From Hyphomicrobium sp. (GTDB lineage Bacteria; Pseudomonadota; Alphaproteobacteria; Rhizobiales; Hyphomicrobiaceae), in the NCBI GenBank assembly GCA_019751875.1, contig JAIEMV010000003.1, positions 248,001-312,000 on the forward strand: a stretch of DNA of 64,000 bases. Direction: 5' to 3'. The position numbers and the translations under genes are program-made. This document shows positions 7,805 to 18,892 of the stretch, piece after piece (position 1 is the first letter of the stretch; each line of letters starts with the position of its first letter). The notes beneath the pieces are model-generated. The model did not search any database and was not told where the DNA came from. It saw only the letters and a program-made list of their open reading frames with translations.

Positions 7805-8290
7805 ATGCGGCAATTCATGAAGTTCATGCACACGGTGTCGTCGGCGGGGATCGTCGGCGGCATCATCGCCTATGCGCTGATCCTAATCTATGCCCCGCAG
7901 GGGAGCGCGCAGGAGTATGCCAACATGCGCCAGACGATTGCGGCGGTGTGCAACTACATGCTGCTGCCGGCGCTCGGTATTTCTCTCGTCACGGGACTTC
8001 TCGCGATGGCGGTGCACCGGCCGTTTCAGGAGTTGCGCTGGGTGTGGGTGAAGGCGCTGCTCGGCATCTCCATGTTCGAAGCGACGCTCGCCATCATCCA
8101 GATCAAGGGTGCGGACGCGGCGCGCATCTCGGCCAAGATCGCGGCGGGCGAACCGCTGCAGGCCGATCTCGCGGCGACCATCTCGAGCGAGTGGACGACG
8201 CTCTTTGCGATCTTCGCCATCTCGATGGCGAATTATGTGCTGGGTGTGTGGCGTCCGCCGCTGGCAATGCGCTGGGCGAGGAATGTGTGA
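7805..8290 (+). CDS. DUF2269-like integral membrane protein
   Basis: A 161-residue protein with four hydrophobic segments at about residues 10-32, 52-72, 85-102 and 133-152. The opening MRQFMKFMHTVSSAGIVGG places a histidine just before the first membrane helix, as in the DUF2269/CopD-like four-helix membrane proteins; the role of such proteins is not established. The start at 7805 is the first ATG giving the conserved opening; an ATG at 7817 is also possible. It ends four bases from the convergent DUF5131 gene. Confidence 0.6.
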   Translation: MRQFMKFMHTVSSAGIVGGIIAYALILIYAPQGSAQEYANMRQTIAAVCNYMLLPALGISLVTGLLAMAVHRPFQELRWVWVKALLGISMFEATLAIIQIKGADAARISAKIAAGEPLQADLAATISSEWTTLFAIFAISMANYVLGVWRPPLAMRWARNV

Positions 8291-8294
8291 GGGG

Positions 8295-8316
8295 TCATTC
8301 CGCCGCTTCGGAATGA
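8295..8316. other. Inverted repeat at the 3' end of the tcmP/DUF5131 cassette
   Basis: TCATTCCG-N6-CGGAATGA, an 8-bp perfect stem that includes the stop codon of the DUF5131 gene and lies between two convergent genes. It lacks a U-run on either strand, so it is at best a weak bidirectional terminator or a boundary structure. Confidence 0.4.
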
Positions 8317-9062
8317 ACGTGGGGATATTCGTCCCAAGTCCGCCCATCTAATAGGCGGCCAGACCGCTTCTTATTGGTTCCACCCCACTGCTTGAAAAAG
8401 AACGCGGTGCCACTCTCGGCACAGTTGCTTCTAATGGCATTTACCCATTCAGGCTGGATGGGCCGCGCGTTTGGGCCAGACTCGCCGCCAACAATCGCCC
8501 AGTGTATTCCACTCAAATTTGTGCGGCCAATCGGACCCAGTAGAGGCTCGAACGAAATAAAACGTACTGTGGCGGGCACTTTGCGGAGCAATTCAATGCG
8601 ATGGACATAGTCTGAACTTTCAACCGACGTTCCCAACCAGACGTTCGGGAGCTTGGCCAATTTTGCTCCGCGCAAAACTGGAAGAATATTCTCAGGGCGC
8701 TTAGTGAGAATTTGGAACGAATGCCAATGCGCCTCCTCCATGATTGACCACACCTTCGCAATAAACGCTTGTGGCACTCCATCTTGAAAGAGATCTGACA
8801 TGGAGTTCACGAATACGCGGCGGGGCTGCCTCCAGCGAAGTGGAACGGCTAACGCCGACTCATTCAAGTAAAGACGACCCGTCCATATTTGCTTGGTGCC
8901 GCTTTTGCGCGTGACGCCCCTGTAAGCGTGGTGATCCATCGCCTGAAGTCGGGAAGCCATACGCATCGCGTAGCAGTTTGTGCAGCCAGGCGAGACCATC
9001 GAGCAGCCCGTCACAGGATTCCAAGTCGCATCGGTCCATTCAATGTCACTTTGACCGGCCAC
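8295..9062 (-). CDS. DUF5131 (phage Gp37/Gp68-type) three-Cys-motif protein
   Basis: A 255-residue member of the Gp37/Gp68 (DUF5131) family. The N-terminus carries the family signature WNPVTGCSMVSPGCTNCYA, with Cys20, Cys27 and Cys30 as a C-x6-C-x2-C cluster thought to hold an iron-sulfur centre in a radical-SAM-like barrel. Further family blocks are VFVNSMSDLFQD, FQILTKRPEN, LPNVWLGTSVES, FISFEPLLGPI, WAIVGGESGPNARP and FFFKQWGG. It begins with GTG at 9062, four bases after the stop of tcmP, so the pair is translationally coupled. The family's reaction is unknown. Base composition is lower in GC than the flanks, suggesting acquisition. Confidence 0.92.
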   Translation of the reverse strand: MAGQSDIEWTDATWNPVTGCSMVSPGCTNCYAMRMASRLQAMDHHAYRGVTRKSGTKQIWTGRLYLNESALAVPLRWRQPRRVFVNSMSDLFQDGVPQAFIAKVWSIMEEAHWHSFQILTKRPENILPVLRGAKLAKLPNVWLGTSVESSDYVHRIELLRKVPATVRFISFEPLLGPIGRTNLSGIHWAIVGGESGPNARPIQPEWVNAIRSNCAESGTAFFFKQWGGTNKKRSGRLLDGRTWDEYPHVHSEAAE

Positions 9063-9066
9063 GACC

Positions 9067-9891
9067 TCATTCCTTTAGAAGATGGTTGGCAATGCGTTTT
9101 GCGATTTTTTGTGCACTTGGCGAGGTGTTGGAGCAGGCAAACATTAGAGTGAAGAGAATTCGGTTATTGCTTTTCAAATGAAGGTAGTTTTCGGCCACGC
9201 ACGGAAACGCATCCCTTAGACGATCTCGGAAATCCTCACTCATTCTCTGAAGAGTTGCGCTACGGACCTCTTCTATTGTGTCGTCGAAAAGATTAGTCTG
9301 TCCAGTTTGCTTGTACCAGCGAGTTCGCCAATCGCATTCGCCCATGAACTCGTCTATTCGCTTTTCCCAGGCTTGGGATCTGCGGCGAGGATCACGTGTT
9401 GCAAGTCTTTGCAATCCCATTCCAGTTGGTACTAGAAGCCAGAAATCGCACCTTGGAATTTGAGCTACCGCTTCAATGGTCGCCCATTTTAACTGCATGC
9501 CATACGGATCAGCGAAAATGACCGCTCGCTGCTGTGCTGTGAGCCGGCTAACAACCTCCGGAAGATGCTCGTTGACGTCCCCCGGATGATAGTGAACCCT
9601 TCGATCAGGAAATCGCGTGTCGATCTGTGCTTGCAGCTTTGCTAGCGCTGTTCGAGACTTTTCGATGAAGTGATACTGCCCAAATGGACGTGTCAGTGAA
9701 AGCGCTTGAAGGGCGGACCCCTCCGTAAATTCGCGTGCGCCACGTAGCTTCACCTGTCCTCCGCCGCAGAAGGCGTCGACGTAGATTGTTTCCACCCAAT
9801 CTTGGTTCAGCATGACGTCTTGATACCTGCTTAGGTAATCTTTGACTTTTTGCAGTTTTATCAAAGTCCACGGACCACCACTGCCTTCCAT
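9067..9891 (-). CDS. tcmP: Three-Cys-motif partner protein TcmP
   Basis: A 274-residue TcmP, the usual neighbour of Gp37/Gp68 three-Cys proteins. The start ATG at 9891 has an ideal AGGAGG at -6; a GTG at 9924 lies inside the promoter and is rejected. The N-terminus has the family pattern PWTLIKLQKVKDYLSRY. The core looks like a class I methyltransferase: DAFCGGG (residues 39-45) as a motif I glycine loop, FIEK (75-78), GDVN (104-107) and FADPYG (126-131), the last recalling the catalytic motif of nucleic-acid methyltransferases. The reaction is not established; a role with the downstream three-Cys protein on nucleic acid is inference. A TTGACA/TATTTT promoter with a LexA box precedes it. Confidence 0.9.
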   Translation of the reverse strand: MEGSGGPWTLIKLQKVKDYLSRYQDVMLNQDWVETIYVDAFCGGGQVKLRGAREFTEGSALQALSLTRPFGQYHFIEKSRTALAKLQAQIDTRFPDRRVHYHPGDVNEHLPEVVSRLTAQQRAVIFADPYGMQLKWATIEAVAQIPRCDFWLLVPTGMGLQRLATRDPRRRSQAWEKRIDEFMGECDWRTRWYKQTGQTNLFDDTIEEVRSATLQRMSEDFRDRLRDAFPCVAENYLHLKSNNRILFTLMFACSNTSPSAQKIAKRIANHLLKE

Positions 9892-9907
9892 CTGTTCCTC
9901 CTTGCTG

Positions 9908-9922
9908 GAACAAAAATAGAAC
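9908..9922 (-). promoter_or_regulatory. LexA (SOS) box in the tcmP promoter
   Basis: On the minus strand the sequence reads GTTCTATTTTTGTTC, an exact GTTC-N7-GTTC match to the LexA box known in alphaproteobacteria, with an AT-rich spacer. It covers the -10 hexamer of the tcmP promoter, where bound repressor would block RNA polymerase. The same form of box lies upstream of ssb at 20410-20424. Confidence 0.8.
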
Positions 9923-9940
9923 ACATGCGTTCAGTGTCAA
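9913..9940 (-). promoter_or_regulatory. Sigma-70-type promoter of tcmP
   Basis: The -35 hexamer TTGACA is at 9940-9935 and the -10 hexamer TATTTT at 9918-9913, separated by 16 bp. Initiation would give a leader of about 15 nt before the AGGAGG ribosome site. The spacer also holds an imperfect palindrome (GAACACATGCGTTC, 9919-9932). Confidence 0.7.
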
Positions 9941-9955
9941 GCATCCGTGGTCAGA

Positions 9956-10402
9956 TTATCTGCACCGCACCTCAATTGTGCGGCCGGTGGTGGGGTCGTA
10001 TTTGCGGCAGGGGATGGGGCCGAGGTTCAGGGGTTCGGCCAGCGTGCCGGTTTCGACGGGCGAGGCGTCGGTGGCGGTGACGGCGGACGTCGCCGCGGTC
10101 CGCGTCGATGAGGGATCGCCAGCCAGGCGCGCGGGATTGGGTTGCGGCAGCGGCGGGTTCTTGAGCGCTGTCTCGGGGTTCTTGCGGTTGCCGCGGGCAC
10201 GCATGACGCGGCGCTTCTTGGGTTGCTCGGGTTTGGCTGCACCAAAGTCAGAGACGCCGTAGCTCTGGCCGGTCTTGTAATCGAGGCCCATGTTGGGCGG
10301 GCCGCCCCAGGTTTTGAGGTCACGATCCTGCGCATGAGCCGGTGGCATGAGAGCCGCGCCGAGGACGAGGCAGAGGGCGGCGGCAGTGAAGCGAGCGGTC
10401 AT
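9956..10402 (-). CDS. Hypothetical exported Pro/Arg-rich protein, 148 aa
   Basis: The ATG at 10402 follows AGGACC. A signal peptide (MTARFTAAALCLVLGAALMP, cleavage after AHA) precedes a low-complexity mature chain: a KTWGGPPNMGLDYKTGQSYG block, a basic stretch (PKKRRVMRARGNRK) and a C-terminal IPCRKYDPTTGRTIEVRCR with two cysteines. The short conserved-looking ends and disordered middle suggest a small envelope protein. No function recognised. Confidence 0.55.
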   Translation of the reverse strand: MTARFTAAALCLVLGAALMPPAHAQDRDLKTWGGPPNMGLDYKTGQSYGVSDFGAAKPEQPKKRRVMRARGNRKNPETALKNPPLPQPNPARLAGDPSSTRTAATSAVTATDASPVETGTLAEPLNLGPIPCRKYDPTTGRTIEVRCR

Positions 10403-10678
10403 TGCGATATGGGTCCTGCGAAGCGGTCGAATCAGATTTTACCGCAACCCGCCCCCCGCGGGGACTGCGCATTCGTCCTTAACTGCTGCCGCGACAAAAG
10501 AATTCGGCAAGCGTTCTCGGTTGAGATACCCACTCCTGCGGATACGCGGCACTTCGTGCGGAGCAGTCGCGGAGGCTCTGCGCCGGGATTGTTGTGGATC
10601 AGAGCAAAATCACTACAGCGGAGGGGGCCAACCTAGCGCAGTCTGATTGTCCGTAGACGAATCATTAGGGGGCGGACA

Positions 10679-11065
10679 ATGGATAGTTTGATCATGGCGT
10701 CTGCGATCGGAATGCTGTTGGGAGGTTGCGCTTCATCCTCGGACGACGTGGGGTCAATCTACGTTTCCCCTCTCACCTACCAGTCTTACACGTGTCAGCA
10801 GATCGGGCAGGAAGCTGAGCGGGTCTCCCGGCGCGCGGCGGAAATCGCAGGAGTTCAGGACAGCAAAGCGACCAGTGACGCCGTTATGACGGGCGTTGGA
10901 ATCGTGCTGTTTTGGCCGAGCCTCTTTTTCATCAAAGGCGATGGGCAGACTGCAGCCGAGCTTGCTCGACTGAAGGGCGAGTTTGAGACACTTGAGAAAG
11001 TGTCGATAGAGAAGAATTGCGGCTTGCAGTTCCGCAAGCCGTCGGCGCCGCCGAACGCAAGCTAA
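10679..11065 (+). CDS. Hypothetical lipoprotein, 128 aa
   Basis: The N-terminus MDSLIMASAIGMLLGGCASS has a good lipobox (LGGC, Cys17). The mature chain has YTCQQIGQEAERVSRRAAEIAG, a hydrophobic GVGIVLFWPSLFFIKGDG segment that is probably a membrane hairpin, and a helical tail ending in NCGLQF. This order (Cys-helix, hydrophobic segment, AAELARLKGE helix) is a recurring proteobacterial small lipoprotein type of unknown role. Confidence 0.65.
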   Translation: MDSLIMASAIGMLLGGCASSSDDVGSIYVSPLTYQSYTCQQIGQEAERVSRRAAEIAGVQDSKATSDAVMTGVGIVLFWPSLFFIKGDGQTAAELARLKGEFETLEKVSIEKNCGLQFRKPSAPPNAS

Positions 11066-11115
11066 TCGAGAGGTCGGTCGCGGCGCACCTTGTGCGCTGG
11101 CGCTGACGCGCGCCG

Positions 11116-14121
<3,006 letters not shown>

Positions 14122-14691
14122 CGTGGGTACGTAGCGCGTGAGGGGAGCGCGCGGCAATGTGGCGGTTGGCCGGTGATCCGATCGATGTAGGGTTTGTCAG
14201 CGACCTATACAACTGTGTGGCGGCAGCACGGAGGCTTGAGCAAACAGGCAGGGGGCAAGGCCGGCGCGCTTGCGAGTTTGTGTGTAGAGACTGATGCGAC
14301 GCACCGGCCTCACCACGGACCACGGGGGTGGGCCCCCTTTTCGAAGCGTCGGCGCCACCACCCTGCGCGCATCTCAACACAGGTTGAACGGGGTTCTCAC
14401 TCCCCCGCCGGCAGCGGTCCCCCAGGCTGACTGACCCAGCTGGCGCTCCGTTCCGCTCCCCTCCGCAAACAGGATCCCAGCTCGAGCCTGTTCCCTGCCG
14501 AATGCGGTGGGATGAGCGGAGGATAGCGGAGTGATGAGTGGCGGGGATAAAAACGTCATGGACGGGGAGACGGCGCGAAGACGATCTCGAATGGAAACGC
14601 CGCGGCCTCTTGGTCGTTGAGGTGAAACGGGGCAGCACTTCCGTTTGGCCGACTCTGGGTGGGCTACGCTGAAGCTGGAGGACAAACTGAG
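14122..14691. other. Intergenic region between uvrA and the DUF1428 gene
   Basis: About 570 bases with no supported gene. It holds a short GC hairpin with a T-run near 14325-14342 (GGGGG, TGGG, CCCCC, TTTT), too small to call a terminator firmly. I looked for a GTTC-N7-GTTC LexA box for uvrA and for conserved 4.5S, tmRNA and RNase P motifs and found none. Confidence 0.4.
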
Positions 14692-15093
14692 ATGGGGTAT
14701 ATCGACGGCTTTGTCATCGCGGTTCCAACTGCGAAAAAGCAGGCATTCATCGATCACGCAAAACGAGCAGACAGCGTTTTCATGGAGCTCGGCGCCATTC
14801 GCGTCGTGGAATGTTGGGGCGACGATGTCTCGGCAGGCAAAATCACGGACTTCCGCAGGGCTGTCCTTGCCAACGATGACGAAGCAGTCGTCTTTTCATG
14901 GATCGAATGGCCCGACAAGGAGACCCGCGACGCGGCGCATGCCAAGATGATGGAGGGGATGAGCAATCCGGAGAAGGCTGATCCGCGCATGGATCCGAGG
15001 ACAAATCCCATGCCGTTCGACGGAAAGCGGTTGATCTTTGGTGGTTTTTTGCCGCTCGTGGATATCGCTCGCACGCCAAACATGGAGGCGTGA
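14692..15093 (+). CDS. DUF1428 (YbaA-like) protein
   Basis: A 133-residue protein that follows the YbaA/DUF1428 pattern throughout: MGYIDGFVIAVP, a central VECWGDDVSAGKITDFRRAV, VVFSWIEWPDKETRDAA, and the C-terminal MPFDGKRLIFGGF. The fold is a dimeric alpha-beta barrel. The cellular role is not established. The start at 14692 has GGAGG about ten bases upstream; the longer frame from 14659 lacks a ribosome site. Confidence 0.85.
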   Translation: MGYIDGFVIAVPTAKKQAFIDHAKRADSVFMELGAIRVVECWGDDVSAGKITDFRRAVLANDDEAVVFSWIEWPDKETRDAAHAKMMEGMSNPEKADPRMDPRTNPMPFDGKRLIFGGFLPLVDIARTPNMEA

Positions 15094-15479
15094 TCATGCC
15101 GAGTGCCGTCGACCGGCACGAAGTCTTCGCTGCTTAGGCCGACACGCTATATCGCGCCGTCCTCGAGTCTGACGCCGTGGCGCTGCCGTTCGGTACACGC
15201 TCTCGATGCAAACAAAGCGGCGAATATCGCACGCTTTGCGAAATTTCGCGTCGGCGATTCGGAGAGCTTTTGCAGGGGCGGCTCTCATTCCGCGCTGGAC
15301 TTGGTCCGTTGTCGGCGATCCGGTATCGTCGCGCGGACACGGGCTTGGCCGGTGAACGGGGGGTGAATGGGGGGCTCAAGGGCGGTTCAGGCTCGCCATG
15401 AGATACCTTCGCCATATCCGCGTCACGGGAGCTGGCGACCATGGGTTATTCGAGCACGACCTTCGAGGAGGGCTTTACG
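15094..15479. other. Intergenic region without a supported gene
   Basis: About 385 bases after the DUF1428 gene. Several frames of 60-100 codons overlap each other here on both strands, none with a ribosome site or recognisable product. I see no repeat or terminator. Confidence 0.4.
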
Positions 15480-16076
15480 ATGTCCGAGAGTTCCGTCCGC
15501 GCCCATTCGGGCGGCGACTACGACCGTCTCATCTCTTTTTTGAAAAACCTGGCGCTGGTTGTGACGATCGTCGGTGCGGTGCCGACGGCGATCACCGCTT
15601 ATCACGCCTATACGTTCGGGGTGCCGTTCAGCCAGGTACCGCAGCGGCTCGCCCAGTACGATCTGTGGGTGAAGAACATCGACTGCCAGATCGAATACAA
15701 GGCGCTGGCGACGGCGGAAGGCACGCGCGTGGACGTGGGGGCGTGTCCGAAGACGGGCGACATCGCGCTCAAGCTGTCCTCGCCGGACGGCAAGGCGGCG
15801 TATCAATGGATTGCGTACAACGAACTGCAGAAGCCCGGGGAAGCGCCAAAATCATCGAGCTTCATCGACATGTTGATCTCAGCGGCGCGTGCTGAAGGTC
15901 CTCCGCAGTCGTTCAAGGTTGCTCAGGGGCTTGAAGTCGTCTGTCAGGCGATCGCCGGCAAGACCGTGGTGCGGGTCGTCAAGGAAGGCGGCAAGTGCTT
16001 CAAGGAAGTTTTCTCGCCGATCAAGGGCGCGGTCGAAAAGCGTGACGAGGTCGCGTGCTCCACGCCCTGCGGGTGA
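15480..16076 (+). CDS. Hypothetical single-pass membrane protein, 198 aa
   Basis: The start at 15480 is chosen because GAGGAGG lies eight bases upstream; a start at 15441 is possible. One hydrophobic segment (LALVVTIVGAVPTAITAYHAYTF, residues about 24-46) would anchor the protein, leaving a soluble domain of about 150 residues with six cysteines (DCQIEYK, GACPKTG, VVCQA, GKCFKE, ACSTPCG). The cysteines suggest a periplasmic domain with disulfides. No family recognised. Confidence 0.6.
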   Translation: MSESSVRAHSGGDYDRLISFLKNLALVVTIVGAVPTAITAYHAYTFGVPFSQVPQRLAQYDLWVKNIDCQIEYKALATAEGTRVDVGACPKTGDIALKLSSPDGKAAYQWIAYNELQKPGEAPKSSSFIDMLISAARAEGPPQSFKVAQGLEVVCQAIAGKTVVRVVKEGGKCFKEVFSPIKGAVEKRDEVACSTPCG

Positions 16077-16195
16077 GACGCGACAACAGCTCGAGTTGAG
16101 CGCGGGCGGTGAGACCAGTCGCGCCGCCCGCGTCGTTCACTGGGGCTGCTGCCCCTCATCCCGACCTTTTTCAAGGAGGTGGGGAATAGTGGGCA

Positions 16196-16486
16196 TCAAG
16201 AGGCGTCGTCCTTGGCACTCGTCAGGCTCGTGCCGTCAGTGTCGATCGCGTCACCTGTCTTGGCCCACCAAGAAAAATTCCAGGGACCCGTAACGCCGCA
16301 ATGGTCGTCGCATTCGTTCTTGAAGGTCACCGACTTGCCGGCGCCGATCTTATGCACGCTCTCCTTGTCGCCCTGATCGAGGCCGATGGAGATTTCATTG
16401 GCGGACTTGTTGTTGATGGTGAGGGCGTGCGCTCCTGTCGTCAAGGCGAGCGCGAAACCAGATGCAATCAGTGCAGCTTTCAACAT
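16196..16486 (-). CDS. Hypothetical small exported protein, 96 aa
   Basis: AAGGAAAC precedes the ATG at 16486. A signal peptide (MLKAALIASGFALALTTGAHA) is followed by LTINNKSANEISIGLDQGD, a short beta-rich domain with NECDDHCG and a WNFSWWAK segment. The NNKS...I pattern followed by a CxxxC pair is reminiscent of small cell-surface beta-sandwich proteins. No function assigned. Confidence 0.55.
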   Translation of the reverse strand: MLKAALIASGFALALTTGAHALTINNKSANEISIGLDQGDKESVHKIGAGKSVTFKNECDDHCGVTGPWNFSWWAKTGDAIDTDGTSLTSAKDDAS

Positions 16487-16769
16487 CGGTTTGTTTCCTT
16501 CCGTTTCGAGTTGCCGGGTAGGAAGGTGAGGGGTTCACCGGGCAAGACGGCCCCGTCCGCGCGCCGCGACTTCAGGGCGGTTGAGCACGTTATACCGTTT
16601 CGCTTGATGCTGATCTGGTGCGAGGGGGCGGATAGGGAAGGGCCGCCAAGGTCAACTCACAGTCAAAACGATTTGAGTACAGATACGCAAAGAAGCGGAT
16701 TTGATCGGGCCGTCGCCGCGCCCAGATAAGAATACTGGCAGCACACGATCAGACTTGGCGATTGCGCGA

Positions 16770-17141
16770 TCAATCTTCGTCATGGTTGGTGACGGCGACG
16801 AATTCGTCGTCTTTCTGGCAGCGGCGTTCGTGCATGAGAAAATCGTAGTAGCCGCAGCGGCCCTGGCCGGGGTAGCTGCGACAGGTGGCAGGCCGCGCGT
16901 GATAGATCGTGCAGCGGCGCTCGGTGGTGTCGAAGAAGCGGCAAATGCGGCCGTAGATCTCATCTTTCTTGCGGCGCATCGTGTACTTGTGGCCGTGCGC
17001 CTCTTTCGTGAACTTGGCTTTCGCGTCCTCGTAGGAGAGGTCGTGATGGCGTGCGAGGCGTTCCACGTCACGCTTGGTCAGCGGGATGACCGGATAGGAA
17101 CAGCAATACCCCGGGCACTTCGCGCAGTTGTACAGAGCCAT
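16770..17141 (-). CDS. YkgJ-family cysteine-cluster protein (Zn/Fe-chelating)
   Basis: A 123-residue protein with the YkgJ/CxxCxxCC arrangement: CAKCPGYCCSYPVIPLTKRDVE at the N-terminus, a basic central part, and GRICRFFDTTERRCTIYHARPATCRSYPGQGRC. The eight cysteines probably bind a metal cluster. Such proteins are widespread and poorly understood. The start at 17141 places the first cysteines at the N-terminus as in the family; the 50 residues of the longer frame look non-coding. Confidence 0.8.
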   Translation of the reverse strand: MALYNCAKCPGYCCSYPVIPLTKRDVERLARHHDLSYEDAKAKFTKEAHGHKYTMRRKKDEIYGRICRFFDTTERRCTIYHARPATCRSYPGQGRCGYYDFLMHERRCQKDDEFVAVTNHDED

Positions 17142-17408
17142 GGTGATCGATCGCCTGCCGGCAAGTTGAAGATAAAGCGCGATGGCCGGTGTCCGCGCAT
17201 CCACGCGGGATAGAGCAAGATGCTCACGCGTCAAGACAGTCGAGAAGAATTTGAGCGCATTTGGCCGTCGCAGACTGTGATCGCAGTTCAAATTGGTGGG
17301 GTGTTGCCTGCCGGAGACAGCTCAGTTTTTGGACTCATCTATATGTCATCATTCGGCGGGAGTGATGCTTCCGCGGGCAGTGTGCATGTGTTCTGGGCGG
17401 GGATCACG

Positions 17409-18869
17409 ATGCGAACAAAGGGCCTTGCGGCTATGGCGGCCGGACTTCTCGGCTGCGCCAGCCCCGTACACGCTGATGACTGGACCGGTGTTTACATCGG
17501 CATCGGCGGCGGAGTGGGAGCGGCCAACCACGATCTGTCGTTCGAGAATGGACCTAACGTTGGTTTGCCTTTCGGCGCAGAACTTTCTGGGCTGGGGGGC
17601 GATGGGGGATTCTTCTCGTTGGGCGTCGGGCTCGACTATCAGGTGAACAGCCGGTTCGTGGTCGGAGCCTTTTTCGATTACGACTGGGCGGACCTCGACA
17701 CGTCGCTCGACGCGTCCTTGAGCTTAGGCGGACCGACTTTTGGCGCCGGTGCCGATATCGAAGTCGAAGACATGTGGTCGATCGGGGGACGCCTCGGATA
17801 TCTCGTCTCGCCGAGCACGATGCTGTTCCTGACGGCCGGTTACTCACAGGCGGACGTGAGCGATCTTACTGCGAACGCATCGTTCATCGGGCCGGTGACG
17901 CTGGCCCGCGTCGGCGATTTTGACGGGTACTTCATCGGCGGCGGCGCCGAGATGAAGATCACCAAGGCGATCTCGATCAAGGCTGAGTATCGCTATACCG
18001 ATCTCGACTCGGAGGTGATCACGCTGCTTCCGGGTACGGGGCCGATCGGGGACTTTGTGAACAGTTTGGTTACGACGAAGCTCGATCCGGACATCCAGAC
18101 GGCACGGGTGTCGCTCAACTATCGCTTCGGATTGGGCGGCGATAGGGGCGTAGAACCCGAAGAGCCGTCTGCTCCCATGGGATCGTGGACACAGTTCTAC
18201 CTCAGCATCGGCGGCGGCTATGCCTTCACGAATGAAGAGCTGACGCTCGGGCCGGGTCCTGAACTGGCAGGTGCGCCATTCGGCTTCAATGTCGGGTTCG
18301 ACGGCTTTGGCGGGGAAGGTGGCGCGCTCACGATCGGCGGCGGCTACGATTACCAGTTCGCGCCCAAGTTTGTTGCGGGTCTGCTTATCGACTACACGAT
18401 GCATGGCGCGGACACCGATCTCGATTTGAACATCGGCAACTTCCTCACCGCGAATGTCGGCTTTGGCCTGGACAATGAGCTCTCAATCGGCGGTCGCCTG
18501 GGCTATCTGGTGACGCCTCAGACGCTGATCTATGGCTCGATTGGATACTCGCGGATCGAACTGGACGACGCGCGATTGAGCGTGAATTTCGGCCCCGGGA
18601 GTTTCGGGACACGCGTCGCGTCGAGCGGTGCCATCGACGGCTTTTTCCTCGGTGGCGGCATCGAGACGAAGATCACCGATAACATCTCGCTCAAGCTCGA
18701 CTATCGCTACACGAACGGTGACAGCGAGCAGATCACGCTGCTGCCGGATGTGTTGCCGGAGGCCAATGATTTCGTGCGGGCCGAAATCGATCCAGATATC
18801 CAGACCGTGCGGATGTCGCTGGATTATCGCTTTAATTTTGGTGGCGCCGATCCGGCACCTTTGAAGTAA
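17409..18869 (+). CDS. Outer-membrane protein with two fused beta-barrel domains
   Basis: A 486-residue exported protein. After a signal peptide (residues 1-22) come two homologous halves. Half one (about 23-240) starts WTGVYIGIGGGVG and ends VSLNYRFGLGG; half two (about 260-486) starts WTQFYLSIGGGYA and ends MSLDYRFNFGG. Shared blocks are SIGGRLGYLV, GGG(A/I)E(M/T)KIT, (S/L)K(A/L)(E/D)YRYT and DPDIQT. Each half matches the Omp25/RopB-type eight-strand OmpA-like barrel with an aromatic C-terminus. An acidic Pro-rich linker (about 244-258) joins them. The usual family member has a single barrel, so this is an internal tandem duplication. Confidence 0.8.
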   Translation: MRTKGLAAMAAGLLGCASPVHADDWTGVYIGIGGGVGAANHDLSFENGPNVGLPFGAELSGLGGDGGFFSLGVGLDYQVNSRFVVGAFFDYDWADLDTSLDASLSLGGPTFGAGADIEVEDMWSIGGRLGYLVSPSTMLFLTAGYSQADVSDLTANASFIGPVTLARVGDFDGYFIGGGAEMKITKAISIKAEYRYTDLDSEVITLLPGTGPIGDFVNSLVTTKLDPDIQTARVSLNYRFGLGGDRGVEPEEPSAPMGSWTQFYLSIGGGYAFTNEELTLGPGPELAGAPFGFNVGFDGFGGEGGALTIGGGYDYQFAPKFVAGLLIDYTMHGADTDLDLNIGNFLTANVGFGLDNELSIGGRLGYLVTPQTLIYGSIGYSRIELDDARLSVNFGPGSFGTRVASSGAIDGFFLGGGIETKITDNISLKLDYRYTNGDSEQITLLPDVLPEANDFVRAEIDPDIQTVRMSLDYRFNFGGADPAPLK

Positions 18870-18892
18870 AGGTCCGGTGGCTCGCAGACGTT

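Noticed and set aside
9889..9924. GTG at 9924 as the tcmP start
   Set aside because: It lies inside the promoter and LexA box; the ATG at 9891 has an ideal AGGAGG and gives the family N-terminus.
14122..14691. Possible 4.5S RNA, tmRNA or RNase P RNA, and a LexA box for uvrA
   Set aside because: None of the conserved RNA motifs and no GTTC-N7-GTTC site was found on reading both strands.
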